Shown here in pieces: positions 1 to 7,872 of a stretch of 64,000 nucleotides of DNA. Each line of letters begins with the position of its first letter. Within the stretch, counting starts at the first letter, position 1. Source of the DNA: Mechercharimyces sp. CAU 1602 (GTDB lineage Bacteria; Bacillota; Bacilli; Thermoactinomycetales; JANTPT01); NCBI RefSeq assembly GCF_024753565.1, contig NZ_JANTPT010000001.1, positions 248,001 to 312,000 of the forward strand. Direction: 5' to 3'. The notes under the pieces are model-generated. The model worked only from the letters and a program-made list of their open reading frames with translations. It was not told the origin of the DNA and did no database searches. The translations under genes and the position numbers were made by a program.

Positions 1-299
1 AATCATATCAACAAATTTGAATAACTTAATAAAAGAACTGTGGATCGGAGTAGAACTGGGAGCACTGGGAGGATATGATTGAAAAACTATTACCGGAATC
101 AGAAATTATTGATTTTGGAGAAGCATAATATTTCCCTATCTCATATAGTACCATTTTTGAGATCGGAAATAACAGATAATGGCGGGTGGGGTAATGAAGT
201 TAGTGAAGGTTTCTTTAAAGGACAATGATACAAGGTTAGAGTGTAAGGATAAATCAATAATAACTGGATGTTTGGGCGCTAGGAGTGCGGTGGAGCGCA
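1..299. other. Decayed non-coding stretch at left edge
   Basis: No intact gene is visible. Two short open tails in different frames end at about 82 (reading ...LWIGVELGALGGYD) and at 128 (reading MIEKLLPESEIIDFGEA from 75). They could be the frameshifted end of one gene that starts outside the window, possibly a further immunity gene of the toxin locus that follows. The function is not recognisable. The rest of the stretch shows no ribosome site or long frame. Confidence 0.35.
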
Positions 300-574
300 C
301 TATCTAAAAGAAAAACAAACCACGGTCTAAACCTTAAAGTGAAGGACTTTCATACGTATTTCGTATCGAATCTGAAGATCTTTGCGCATAATGGTGTGGA
401 GATGGTTTTCTTTAGGTGACAAATAAAAAGAGTGATTGGGATGTTGATCACCAATCTAAGTGGACAAATCGAAGATTCCCTAGTAATGTAAAATTGAGAG
501 AAGTATTAGATGATTATCAAAGAGGGACTAGGTTGGGGTGTTCTTCATGTAATCGGAGTAGAGGGAATAGCTGA
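300..574 (+). pseudogene. Polymorphic toxin 3' remnant (HINT end + HNH-like nuclease), frameshifted
   Basis: Two frames must be joined to read this remnant. The frame from about 336 to 419 reads VKDFHTYFVSNLKIFAHNG, which matches the usual end of the HINT autoprocessing domain of polymorphic toxins (V..FHTY.VS.L.I..HN). After one frameshift, the frame from 431 to 574 reads SDWDVDHQSKWTNRRFP, then a VLDDYQ helix, then CSSCNRSRGN before the stop. D-x-D-H followed by C-x2-C-N-R-S is the arrangement of an HNH/His-Me-finger nuclease toxin tip. The upstream part has further stops. The SUFU immunity gene begins 18 bases after the stop, the usual toxin-immunity spacing. Family assignment is from motif memory; the exact toxin family (GH-E or another HNH class) is not certain. 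Confidence 0.65.
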
Positions 575-592
575 AAAAGGTTGTGGAATTGA

Positions 593-1162
593 ATGGGAAG
601 CTATATTGATTTTTTAGAGGTACACTTAGGTGAAATAGAGGGTGGCTACACTGTAGATTTTGAAGAAAGTCACTCTTGTCAAGTAGTTAAATACAAGAGA
701 GGCCCAATTAGAGGAACTGAGGTATACTCTACTTTAGGACTAAGTCATCATTACCTTGACTCACCTGTCTCTAAGAAAAAGATTAGGCATGAATTATTTT
801 TTATCGTGAGTAATGATTTTGAGAGCCAAGACACTATACCAGGTATTTTAGGGCAGTTAGCAATAGAAGCGTTGGAAAATCACATTGCTTATTTAGCTGG
901 AGATGTAATCGGACCGAGAGGGCCATTATTTACTGGTACAGACTTAGAGGCACTATATATATCAACGCCGGTATATTTCCCTGACTCATTTGGAATATAC
1001 TATGGAGAAAATGATCTACCAATTATTCAGGCATGGGTATTTCCCATCACGGCTAACGAAGCACTCTATGTAAAGCAAAACGGATGGGGTAAATTCGAAG
1101 ATTTACTAGAGAAGGTTAATCCTGATTTAGTTGATTTTAATAGATCAAGCATTGTTCTATAG
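593..1162 (+). CDS. SUFU-domain immunity protein
   Basis: A 189-residue protein of the suppressor-of-fused (SUFU) fold, used in bacteria mainly as an immunity protein that binds and blocks a cognate polymorphic toxin in the cytoplasm. The hallmark C-terminal part is present: PVYFPDSFGIYYGENDLPI, the W-x-F-P-I-T-x-x-E segment, then an LLEK-NPDLVDFNR end that closely matches the family's ...NPDLLDLNR signature. It follows directly on the tail of a decayed toxin gene, which supports an orphaned immunity role. The start at 593 is preceded by an in-frame stop and only a weak AAAGG site, so expression may be poor. The frame itself is intact. Family assignment is fairly secure; the toxin it once neutralised is inferred from position only. 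Confidence 0.75.
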   Translation: MGSYIDFLEVHLGEIEGGYTVDFEESHSCQVVKYKRGPIRGTEVYSTLGLSHHYLDSPVSKKKIRHELFFIVSNDFESQDTIPGILGQLAIEALENHIAYLAGDVIGPRGPLFTGTDLEALYISTPVYFPDSFGIYYGENDLPIIQAWVFPITANEALYVKQNGWGKFEDLLEKVNPDLVDFNRSSIVL

Positions 1163-1197
1163 TAAAGTTGTAGCACGATGGAGAATCCATCCCATCA

Positions 1198-1536
1198 GGA
1201 AAGGTCGAGATGATTCAAGAAGAAGGGAACTCGGTCGCAGAAAGCCAGTACGCCTCTCATGAATACCAAGATCGTCTACAGCAATACGGGATGCACGGGA
1301 GCATGAGCCGAAAAGGAAACTGTTATGATAACGCTTGTATCGAGTCCTGTCATAGCATCATCAAACGTGAGCTTGTTTACCTCTCCACCTTTCTAACACG
1401 AAAACAAGCGGAACGAAGCGTCTTCGAATACATCGAATGTTTCTATAACAAGAAGAGAGTCCGCTCATACATTGATTATTGTACACTATGTGAGTACGAA
1501 CAGCTTTATTATGAATCTCTATCCCCAGCCGCATAA
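1198..1536 (+). pseudogene. IS3-family transposase C-terminal fragment, inactivated
   Basis: This is the C-terminal integrase-core piece of an IS3/IS150-type OrfB. It aligns with the family through SQY.SHEYQD, then SMSRKGNCYDNACIES, where the final E is the third catalytic acid, then F.NKKR and an EYEQL end. The segment NSVAESQY corresponds to HSDRGSQY, so the second catalytic aspartate has become valine. The normal R.HS.IGY.TP.EYE end is also altered (SYIDYCTLCEYE). The first two thirds of the transposase are missing. About 1540-1580 reads TTGTGTCTAATCTATTGACC, which resembles an IS3-type right terminal repeat. The element cannot move by itself. Confidence 0.8.
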
Positions 1537-1614
1537 ACATCTAGATTTCTTGTGTCTAATCTATTGACCTAATACCAGTTCAAGCAAGATTTTAGAGGAA
1601 AAGAGGAATTGAAA

Positions 1615-2346
1615 ATGAACAATACACAAATTGTAATTGGCATACCAGGGGTTTGGAAGAGTGGAAGAGTAGTGCTGGAGCAACTCTTAAATGCTGAGAT
1701 CGGCAGGTATACTTATTCTGAGGGAATTATATTTGATAAAACAGTGAGTAAAAGATTCCAATTTACTATTACTGGATATGACTCGGAGTTGTTGGAAGCA
1801 TATAAGTATGCTAGTGTAGGGCGAATAGATGAGGGTGATTTAAATAAGATCTCTGACCATCGTAGTATTATTTACTTAATTACAGATACAGGTACAATTG
1901 ATGATATTAGAGGCATTATTCAGTTAGGTGCGAAAATTATTGATCTTGGTGGGATTGCGGTTAAAATTGAGACGACAGGGAGGGCATACTCTAAGAACGA
2001 TTGGTTATTATTGCACAATAATCTAGACTTGAACTCTATATACGATTATTTTGTCACGTATATCTCAGATGGTGAGAGATATTATACATGTGGGATGAAG
2101 TCTTTTGGTTTACCAGATACCATACTAAAAAATAGTAATGAGGAATGGTCTGAAGATGTATATAGTTTATTAGTAAACTTTAGTCTATATAATATAGTTG
2201 AGAATCCTCAGTTTGCAGATGGAGACAAGTTTAGTTTGAATGAAGGTTCGGGTGTCTATAGGGTTACGCATTCTGAGGACTTTCGGTATGATGAAAGCCA
2301 TGTTTTTTATAATTGTAGAGGTTTATTGGAGCTGGAGCTACTTTAA
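1615..2346 (+). CDS. DUF4261-like protein, possible immunity protein
   Basis: About 243 residues. The start is taken at ATG 1615, eight bases after AAGAGG; a TTG at 1609 is too close to that site. The N-terminal part begins NTQIVIGIPGVW and the C-terminal third reads CGMKSFGLPDTILKN, then VYSLLVNFSLYNIVENPQ.ADGD, a pattern I associate with DUF4261 proteins, where a conserved family-specific end follows a stretch asking whether a G/C-G-M..F gate is present. No catalytic motif, signal peptide or membrane segment is evident. It sits in the decaying toxin/immunity island between an IS remnant and a broken macro-domain gene and shares their AT-rich composition. An immunity role is inferred from context; the family call is moderate. 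Confidence 0.5.
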   Translation: MNNTQIVIGIPGVWKSGRVVLEQLLNAEIGRYTYSEGIIFDKTVSKRFQFTITGYDSELLEAYKYASVGRIDEGDLNKISDHRSIIYLITDTGTIDDIRGIIQLGAKIIDLGGIAVKIETTGRAYSKNDWLLLHNNLDLNSIYDYFVTYISDGERYYTCGMKSFGLPDTILKNSNEEWSEDVYSLLVNFSLYNIVENPQFADGDKFSLNEGSGVYRVTHSEDFRYDESHVFYNCRGLLELELL

Positions 2347-2364
2347 TTACTGCGATAGTTGGGT

Positions 2365-2907
2365 GTGAGGAGTTTGGGTATATACATAAATAATACAAGA
2401 CTGGTGTTTAAGAAAGGAGATATTACAAAGGAAAGCGTCGATGTTATTGTGAGTGCTGTAACTCGAGTTTATCGAGCGGTGGTGGAGTAATGGTGCGATT
2501 CATCGAATGGCAGGAGACGAATGAAAAGAGGACTGTCAAAAAATCCGCGCGAGACAAGGTGGATGTAAAGTAGGAGAGGCTGTTATAACCAGGGCAGGTC
2601 GACTGAATGGGAAATATGTCGTTCATGCAGTAGGTCCTGTTTGGAATGAGGGGAAAAATAACGAAGCAGAAGATCTGTACCATTGCTATCAAAAATCATT
2701 ATACTTAGCAGATAGTTATCAGGCGACGAGCATTGCTTTTCCGGCAATTAATACTGGTATTTATCGGTTTCCTAATGAAAAGGCGGCACGGATTGCGCTG
2801 GATTCCACTAGGGCCTATTTGCAAGCAACGAAAGTGGCATGAGAGAGGTTCGATATATTTTGTTTGACACAAGTTCTTATGAAATATATAAAAGGCTCCT
2901 TCCTTAG
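2365..2907 (+). pseudogene. Macro-domain (ADP-ribose binding) gene, multiply broken
   Basis: Reading across at least two frameshifts and one in-frame stop gives a complete YmdB-like macro domain. It runs FKKGDITKESVDVIVSAV, a disrupted glycine-rich GGGV-GAIH loop near 2475-2500, then GGCKVGEAVITRAGRLNGKY, VVHAVGPVW, YHCYQKSL, then SIAFPAINTGIYRFP and AARIAL, a stop near 2840, and a final ILFDTSSYEIYKRLL. Intact members bind or hydrolyse ADP-ribose and O-acetyl-ADP-ribose. No frame here is long enough to make the domain, so the gene is dead. The breaks suggest loss of selection on the whole 0.3-2.9 kb island. Confidence 0.88.
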
Positions 2908-2931
2908 CCGTCTTAGAAAGGAGAATCATAA

Positions 2932-3261
2932 ATGGATATCTTAATCACACCGCTGGCGGCAGCGCGTTTACAGTTGCTATTACGAGCAGAAGAAGAATCT
3001 GTGCCTTTAGCTATACGTATCGTCCCGCTTACATCAGGTTGTAGTTCGCCTTCTTATGCGATTGAAATAACGGAAAAGCAAAAAGCATATAAGGAATTAT
3101 GTGTTCAAGGTGTTCCGCTTGTATGGAATCCTGCTGATGAAAAGCAGATCAAGGGAATCCAGATTGATTTGGATCGGCAGACAGGAAATCTTACCCTCTT
3201 TCATCCCTCTCCCCCTCGGATCGAGTGTTGCCCACTAGATGATCGTGAGGGAGCGGTTTAG
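2932..3261 (+). CDS. HesB/YadR-like iron-sulfur biosynthesis family protein
   Basis: A 109-residue cytoplasmic protein of the Fe-S_biosyn (A-type carrier-like) fold: ITPLAAARLQLLL at the start, RIVPLTSGCSSPSYAIEI in the middle and IDLDRQTGNLTLFHP near the end. Only the middle cysteine (GCS) is in the expected place; the C-terminal C-x-C of true IscA/SufA is replaced by ECCP. It is therefore closer to the B. subtilis YneR/YqkB type, whose function is unclear, than to a proven cluster carrier. The start has a good AAAGGAG site at about 2918. This is the first intact core gene after the decayed island, and an imperfect terminator follows at 3299. Confidence 0.7.
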   Translation: MDILITPLAAARLQLLLRAEEESVPLAIRIVPLTSGCSSPSYAIEITEKQKAYKELCVQGVPLVWNPADEKQIKGIQIDLDRQTGNLTLFHPSPPRIECCPLDDREGAV

Positions 3262-3298
3262 CGAACCAAGTGATCTGCTTATAAGGAGTCTCAAAGTG

Positions 3299-3346
3299 AC
3301 ACGCATATCTTCTCCAGAGATCGAAGGAGGGATAGGCGTGTTTTGT
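3299..3346 (+). terminator. Intrinsic terminator after HesB-like gene
   Basis: ACACGC (3299-3304) pairs with GCGTGT (3336-3341), with inner TCTCC/GGAGG pairing, followed by a T tract. The hairpin is imperfect. Confidence 0.5.
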
Positions 3347-3361
3347 TATTAAATCAATATT

Positions 3362-4708
3362 TCAGCCGATCAAAGGGCTTTCTTCAGGATGTCGGATGAC
3401 AGACTTTTGTTGCCGTTGTAAAATAGCAAATGCTAAGGTTAACGGGCCAAGGCGTCCAGCAAGCATTGTCAGAGTAATGAGCAGTTTACCGGCAGCACTT
3501 AACTCAGGCGTAAGACCGAGGGTGAGACCGACAGTGCTTACAGCAGATACTGTTTCAAAAAAAGAAGTCGTCAAGTGGGTGTGTTCGGTTATGGTTAAAA
3601 GCATGGTGACGACGACCGTTAGCGAAAGGGTGAGAATCCAGATGGAGAGTGCCAAGTAGACCTGTTTATATGGAATTCTTCTTTTAAAGCTGACATTCTC
3701 GTCATTTCCACGGATCATATTCCATACTGCCAATACAACAATGATAAAGGTTGTAACCTTAATGCCTCCGCCTGTAGAGTTAGGGGCAGCTCCTATGAAC
3801 ATGAGCATGATCAGCATAAGTTGCGAAGCCGGATACATATCTGCAATGTTCAAGGTGCTAAAACCAGCAGTTCGGGGAGCGGCTCCTTGAAAAAAAGAAG
3901 CGGTTATTTTGTCCGCAAGTGATAATGGGCCAATAGTGTAGGGGTTACTCCACTCGATGAGCAGGAGAGAGAACGTTCCAATAATGAGCAAGAAGCTGGT
4001 TACTGATAGAACGAGTTTGGTGTGGAGATTGAGTCGTTTTGTGGTGCGATAGTGGTAGAGATCGGCTATAACGACAAACCCAATTCCACCTATGAGAAAC
4101 AAGGCAGCAATCGTCATATTGATCCAAGGGTCTCCTACATAGGTAGTTAAGCCACTAAACTCTGCTATATCTCCAAACAGGTCAAATCCGGCATTATTAA
4201 AAGAAGATATCGAGTGAAATAAAGAATAGTAGAGACCTGTTGTCCACCCCCACTCGGGTACCCACCGAACGGCGAGCAGTAGAAAACCTACACTTTCGAC
4301 GATGGCGGTAATGATTAATACTGACAGTGTTAGGCGTACCATTCCACGAATATGGGTTTGATGATAGGAAAGGCGGAGAGTTAAGCGTTCCCTGACACCA
4401 ATTGTTTTACCTAATAGGATTGCAAAGAAGATACTTATGGTCATAAATCCTAACCCGCCTAATTGAATTAAGATCAAAATGACGCATTCGCCAAATGTAC
4501 TAAATGTCGTGGCTGTATCTACCACCACAAGCCCCGTAACGCTGACAGCTGATGTTGCCGTAAACAAAGCGTTTATCAGGGAGAGTGGGTCTCTTGTTTC
4601 TGTAGCGATCGGCAACGATAATAACGCGGTACCGAAGAGGATGAGAACAGTAAAACCGAAAACCAAAAATTGAGGTGGGCTCAAGTATTGCAATAACTTT
4701 TTGTGCAA
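3362..4708 (-). CDS. ktrB: Ktr/Trk potassium uptake channel subunit (KtrB family)
   Basis: An integral membrane protein of about 448 residues that forms the K+ (Na+-coupled) pore of a Ktr system. The four pore loops can be seen: TSAVSVTGLVV, SSFNNAGFDL, APRTAGFST and SAVSTVGLT, each with the selectivity-filter glycine, separated by M1-P-M2-type hydrophobic helices. Length fits KtrB (about 445). The ATG at 4738 lacks a ribosome site; GAAAGGGG lies just upstream of GTG 4717 and 10 bases before TTG 4708, so TTG 4708 is preferred. The cytoplasmic KtrA/C gating subunit is not adjacent, as with the solitary ktrD of B. subtilis. Two short hairpins lie just upstream. Confidence 0.85.
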   Translation of the reverse strand: MHKKLLQYLSPPQFLVFGFTVLILFGTALLSLPIATETRDPLSLINALFTATSAVSVTGLVVVDTATTFSTFGECVILILIQLGGLGFMTISIFFAILLGKTIGVRERLTLRLSYHQTHIRGMVRLTLSVLIITAIVESVGFLLLAVRWVPEWGWTTGLYYSLFHSISSFNNAGFDLFGDIAEFSGLTTYVGDPWINMTIAALFLIGGIGFVVIADLYHYRTTKRLNLHTKLVLSVTSFLLIIGTFSLLLIEWSNPYTIGPLSLADKITASFFQGAAPRTAGFSTLNIADMYPASQLMLIMLMFIGAAPNSTGGGIKVTTFIIVVLAVWNMIRGNDENVSFKRRIPYKQVYLALSIWILTLSLTVVVTMLLTITEHTHLTTSFFETVSAVSTVGLTLGLTPELSAAGKLLITLTMLAGRLGPLTLAFAILQRQQKSVIRHPEESPLIG

Positions 4709-4738
4709 TAAGGTCACGCCCCTTTCTATGGGAGACAT

Positions 4739-5142
4739 ATGAGAGTGGGTTCTAAAAAACGAACCCGTCCACTGATGGACAAGTCCGCTTTAATTCTAGA
4801 TCGTGAGATTTGCATAGATGACTAGCTTACCAGTCTCCGATAACGTTTTAGATAAGAAAAGGTAATCTCCTAAGGTAATCTCCAATAATGAGATCTGAAT
4901 GGTGTCTTGGCGTCCCATTTACTCAAATGGATAGGGGTGATCCGTAGGCCATCAGTACTAACTCCTGCAGGCACAATCTTGTTAGTCGAGCCAAACGAAC
5001 AAGATAGACGAAACATATTCTTTCGTGTATTTTACTACATTTTGAATTGCATAGATAGGCGTACCTATCGTACGTTCCAAGCACGGAGATGTTTACTTGA
5101 CTGCTAAAAGTAAACACGACAAATAGGATAGGTGCCTTGCGC
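4739..5142. other. Intergenic region with repeats and hairpins, no gene seen
   Basis: No convincing gene. It holds several small symmetric elements: GGGTTC/GAACCC (4749-4768), GTCCA/TGGAC (4788-4801), a direct repeat GGTAATCTCC at 4861 and 4874, GATAGG/CCTATC (5054-5069) and a 9-bp stem TGTTTACTT/AAGTAAACA (5090-5116). Because ktrB reads leftward, the first elements would sit in its promoter or leader. Confidence 0.4.
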
Positions 5143-5177
5143 AACAAAAGAGGCTACCTTGAAAAACTTAGTAGCCT
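5143..5177 (-). terminator. Terminator of the SBBP-repeat gene
   Basis: AGGCTAC (5151-5157) pairs with GTAGCCT (5171-5177). On the reverse strand the stem is followed by CTTTTGTT. It lies about 30 bases beyond the stop of the reverse-strand gene. Confidence 0.65.
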
Positions 5178-5207
5178 TCATTCGTTTTATTCGATTTGCC
5201 ATAGTGA

Positions 5208-7337
5208 TTAACTGCTGCTTTCCCCTCCACCTATCCCCCGAGGTCCCCGTGCTCCCCGAGGTCCTCTTGGCCCTTGAGGTCCTGTTGGACCTGCCGGACC
5301 CGTTGGTCCTGATTGGGCAAGCGATCCTAATTTGAAGACGAAAGCCTGAGAGCTGAAGACACTCACTGGTCCAAAGGAGAGTTGAAAAGCACCAAAGCTA
5401 ACAGGGAAGTCTGTGGAGAGTGTAATCCCGGTGAAATAGATATTTTGTTGTGAGTCAATGGCAACTGCAGCGCCTTCGTCCGTATCATTTCCACCTAAGT
5501 ACGAAGAAAAGTTAATTCCCCGTCCAGAGTAACTAATTTGGGTCGTAAAAGCATCTGATACTCCTCCCATTCGATCTTGAAAGGCGTCCGAAGTGATAGG
5601 AAAATCCGTCGATGATGCGCAACCCGTAACCCAAGCGGTACCGAGGGCATCTACCGCAATCCCAAAGCCTTCATCATCCAATGATCCACCTAAGTAAGTG
5701 GAATAGAGCAACCGGCTTCCTCTGTCATTAAATTTCGTCACAAAGGCATCCAAGCTATCATTTAGTCTGGTTTGAAATGCGCCACGAGTTACCGGAAAGG
5801 TTACAGAGTCAGTAAATCCTGTTACATAAGCATTGTTCATACCATCGATATCAATGGCAGCCCCTTCCGTATTTCCGTTTCCTAATAAGGTAGAATAAAT
5901 AAGTCCACTACCAGCAGCATTAAATTTCGTTACAAACGCGTATGAATTGCCTGGAATCGCGATCGTTTGAAAGGCATTTGGTGTGACCGGAAAATCTGTT
6001 GATAACGTACACCCTACCACGTATGCTTGATTGCTCTTGTCAACAACGATGCCTCCGCTTTGATCAAGATTAATTCCCCCTAAGAACGTGGAGTAAGTTA
6101 GTGCAGAACCCGTTTCATTAAATTTGGTGACAAAGACATCGCTCTGGGTTAGAGTAGGGCCAATCCCTTTATATATCGTTTGAAAGGCACCTGGCGTCGT
6201 AGGGAAGTTATTTGCATTTGTGTTACCAGTAACATAGGCATTGTTAGACATATCTACTGCGATTCCATTGCCAGATGTGATGCTTGCAATACCAGAACCA
6301 CCCAAAAAGGTGGAGTAGATGAGAGAGGTACCTGTAGGATTTAACTTTGTCACAAAGGATTGATTATCTGCATTCATAAATTGGGTTTGGAAGCTGCCAG
6401 ATGTAACAGGAAAGTCAGGGGATGTCGTCAGGCCGGTTACATAAGCATTCCTAGAAGAATCAACAGCGATCGCGTTCCCAAAATCAAACTGATTTCCAGC
6501 TAGGAGAGTAGAGTAAATAAGTGAGCTTCCTGTAGGGTTAAATTTCGTTACAAACGCACTTTCCTCTCCAATATTGATTGTTTGAAAAGCACCCGAGGTA
6601 ACAGGGAAATTAAATGGAGAGGCGGTAACACCTGTCACATAGGAATTTCCCATATCGTCCACGGCGATACCACACCCTGCATTTCTACCTGTTCCTCCTA
6701 AGTAGGTGGAAAATATGACTGCTGGATCAATAACAAGTACCTTTTCAGGGTCATAGGAAGTTGCGACATGAAAACCAAAGGAGTGGTCGGGATAAAGTTG
6801 GAATGAGCTTGGAACGATGATTTTATTACTCTGATCTTTTTGAAAGCTGATGGGATGTTTTTCACATAAGACCCCGTGGGGAGTGTAGACATACAAATCT
6901 CCCTCCTCACTACAGGTCATCGCCTCTGTCCCCTGGTAACTAAAACGAATATCTTCAATATCAGCTCCGGGATGAATGATCACATCGTATTTTAGTTGTT
7001 GCTCATCACCATAAAAGACCAAGTCAATATCCTTCCACACTCCTTGGCATAAGACTCGCTGATAACGAAGGAAAGGATACTCTGTTTCTTGAAACCAGCC
7101 GTCCTCGACTAATTTGTCTCCCATAAGAATGAGGTCCGTACATGGGTTCATCCAGAGTAACCTAAGTGGAGAAACCCTCTCTTCTCTATGTTTTTCTAAA
7201 GGCAACGTAAATTGCATCCCTTCAGGGTGAAAGGTAAACATCCCTCCTTGCCCATTGGCGATAAATTCCTGTCTCTTCCCTTTGCGATTTGTATTGGTTC
7301 GAAGACAACACTCGTCCAATTCATTTTTTTGCCCCAT
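5208..7337 (-). CDS. SBBP-repeat beta-propeller protein with C-terminal collagen-like tail
   Basis: About 709 residues. The start is moved to ATG 7337 because GGGGGAGG sits five bases before it, while the longer ATG at 7352 has no site. Residues 10-200 form a DUF7948-like N-terminal domain (LMGDKLVEDGW, WKDIDLVFYG, LKYDVIIHPGA). Then about eight SBBP repeats follow, each with FSTYLGG..., GIAVDxxGNAYVTG, DFPVTxGAFQ and AFVTKFNPTGS-like parts, predicted to build beta-propeller blades. The last 35 residues are nine Gly-X-Y triplets (GPTGPAGPTGPQGPRGPRGA...), then GGGESSS. No signal peptide or anchor is seen. Collagen-like tails in Bacillales occur on spore-surface (exosporium) proteins, so a spore-coat or exosporium filament is the best guess, by inference. 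It stands alone with its own terminator. Confidence 0.8.
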   Translation of the reverse strand: MGQKNELDECCLRTNTNRKGKRQEFIANGQGGMFTFHPEGMQFTLPLEKHREERVSPLRLLWMNPCTDLILMGDKLVEDGWFQETEYPFLRYQRVLCQGVWKDIDLVFYGDEQQLKYDVIIHPGADIEDIRFSYQGTEAMTCSEEGDLYVYTPHGVLCEKHPISFQKDQSNKIIVPSSFQLYPDHSFGFHVATSYDPEKVLVIDPAVIFSTYLGGTGRNAGCGIAVDDMGNSYVTGVTASPFNFPVTSGAFQTINIGEESAFVTKFNPTGSSLIYSTLLAGNQFDFGNAIAVDSSRNAYVTGLTTSPDFPVTSGSFQTQFMNADNQSFVTKLNPTGTSLIYSTFLGGSGIASITSGNGIAVDMSNNAYVTGNTNANNFPTTPGAFQTIYKGIGPTLTQSDVFVTKFNETGSALTYSTFLGGINLDQSGGIVVDKSNQAYVVGCTLSTDFPVTPNAFQTIAIPGNSYAFVTKFNAAGSGLIYSTLLGNGNTEGAAIDIDGMNNAYVTGFTDSVTFPVTRGAFQTRLNDSLDAFVTKFNDRGSRLLYSTYLGGSLDDEGFGIAVDALGTAWVTGCASSTDFPITSDAFQDRMGGVSDAFTTQISYSGRGINFSSYLGGNDTDEGAAVAIDSQQNIYFTGITLSTDFPVSFGAFQLSFGPVSVFSSQAFVFKLGSLAQSGPTGPAGPTGPQGPRGPRGARGPRGIGGGESSS

Positions 7338-7437
7338 AAAATCCTCCCCCATCCAAGCAAGATAGTTTATCCTATGCCGGCTTCAACTGGCTGTGACACC
7401 TACTTTTAAAGCTTTGCATGAGGTTATAGAGGGCTTA

Positions 7438-7713
7438 ATGTATCTGACTGAGATGAGCAAAATGCTGAATATGAATAGTGAACAAAAAGTTATGTATGAC
7501 AAAGGAGAGCTTAAATTTAACAGCCTGGAACAGGTAACGCGCATCAATAAGAAAACGTATGAGATAAGTACCGTAGATCAGGTAGTAGAAATGACGTCAC
7601 CAATGAATGGAATTGTTGTAGATATGAAAATAGACATCACTTCTACCTTTAAGCAAGATGGTAGCGAGATTGTCGTTCCTGAAGAAGTATTGTCTGAAGC
7701 TGGGACGAAGTAA
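7438..7713 (+). CDS. Hypothetical protein
   Basis: About 91 residues starting at ATG 7438, four bases after AGAGGG; a longer GTG start at 7393 has no ribosome site. The sequence MYLTEMSKMLNMNSEQKVMYDKG is followed by a beta-rich region (RINKKTYEISTVDQVVEM, GIVVDMKIDIT) with no recognised motif, signal peptide or membrane segment. It ends just before a strong terminator, so it is likely a monocistronic gene. Function unknown. Confidence 0.55.
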   Translation: MYLTEMSKMLNMNSEQKVMYDKGELKFNSLEQVTRINKKTYEISTVDQVVEMTSPMNGIVVDMKIDITSTFKQDGSEIVVPEEVLSEAGTK

Positions 7714-7726
7714 TAAATGAGTGGAA

Positions 7727-7765
7727 ACAGGTGCACCCAGGTATAACGGGTTCGCCTGTTTTTTT
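7727..7765 (+). terminator. Intrinsic terminator
   Basis: ACAGG-ACCC pairs with GGGT-CCTGT, followed by TTTTTTT. Confidence 0.75.
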
Positions 7766-7872
7766 ATCCCACCACATGCTCCTTAACCCTCTTCCCCTGC
7801 CGTCCCCTCTCCCCTCAGGCATTCATAGAATAAGTGAACGAGTATATGAAACGTTGAAGGGAGAGAAAGTAT

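Noticed and set aside
4739-4920. c-di-AMP (ydaO/yuaA) riboswitch before ktrB
   Set aside because: The short hairpins seen do not form the pseudo-symmetric fold or show its conserved bases as I know them.
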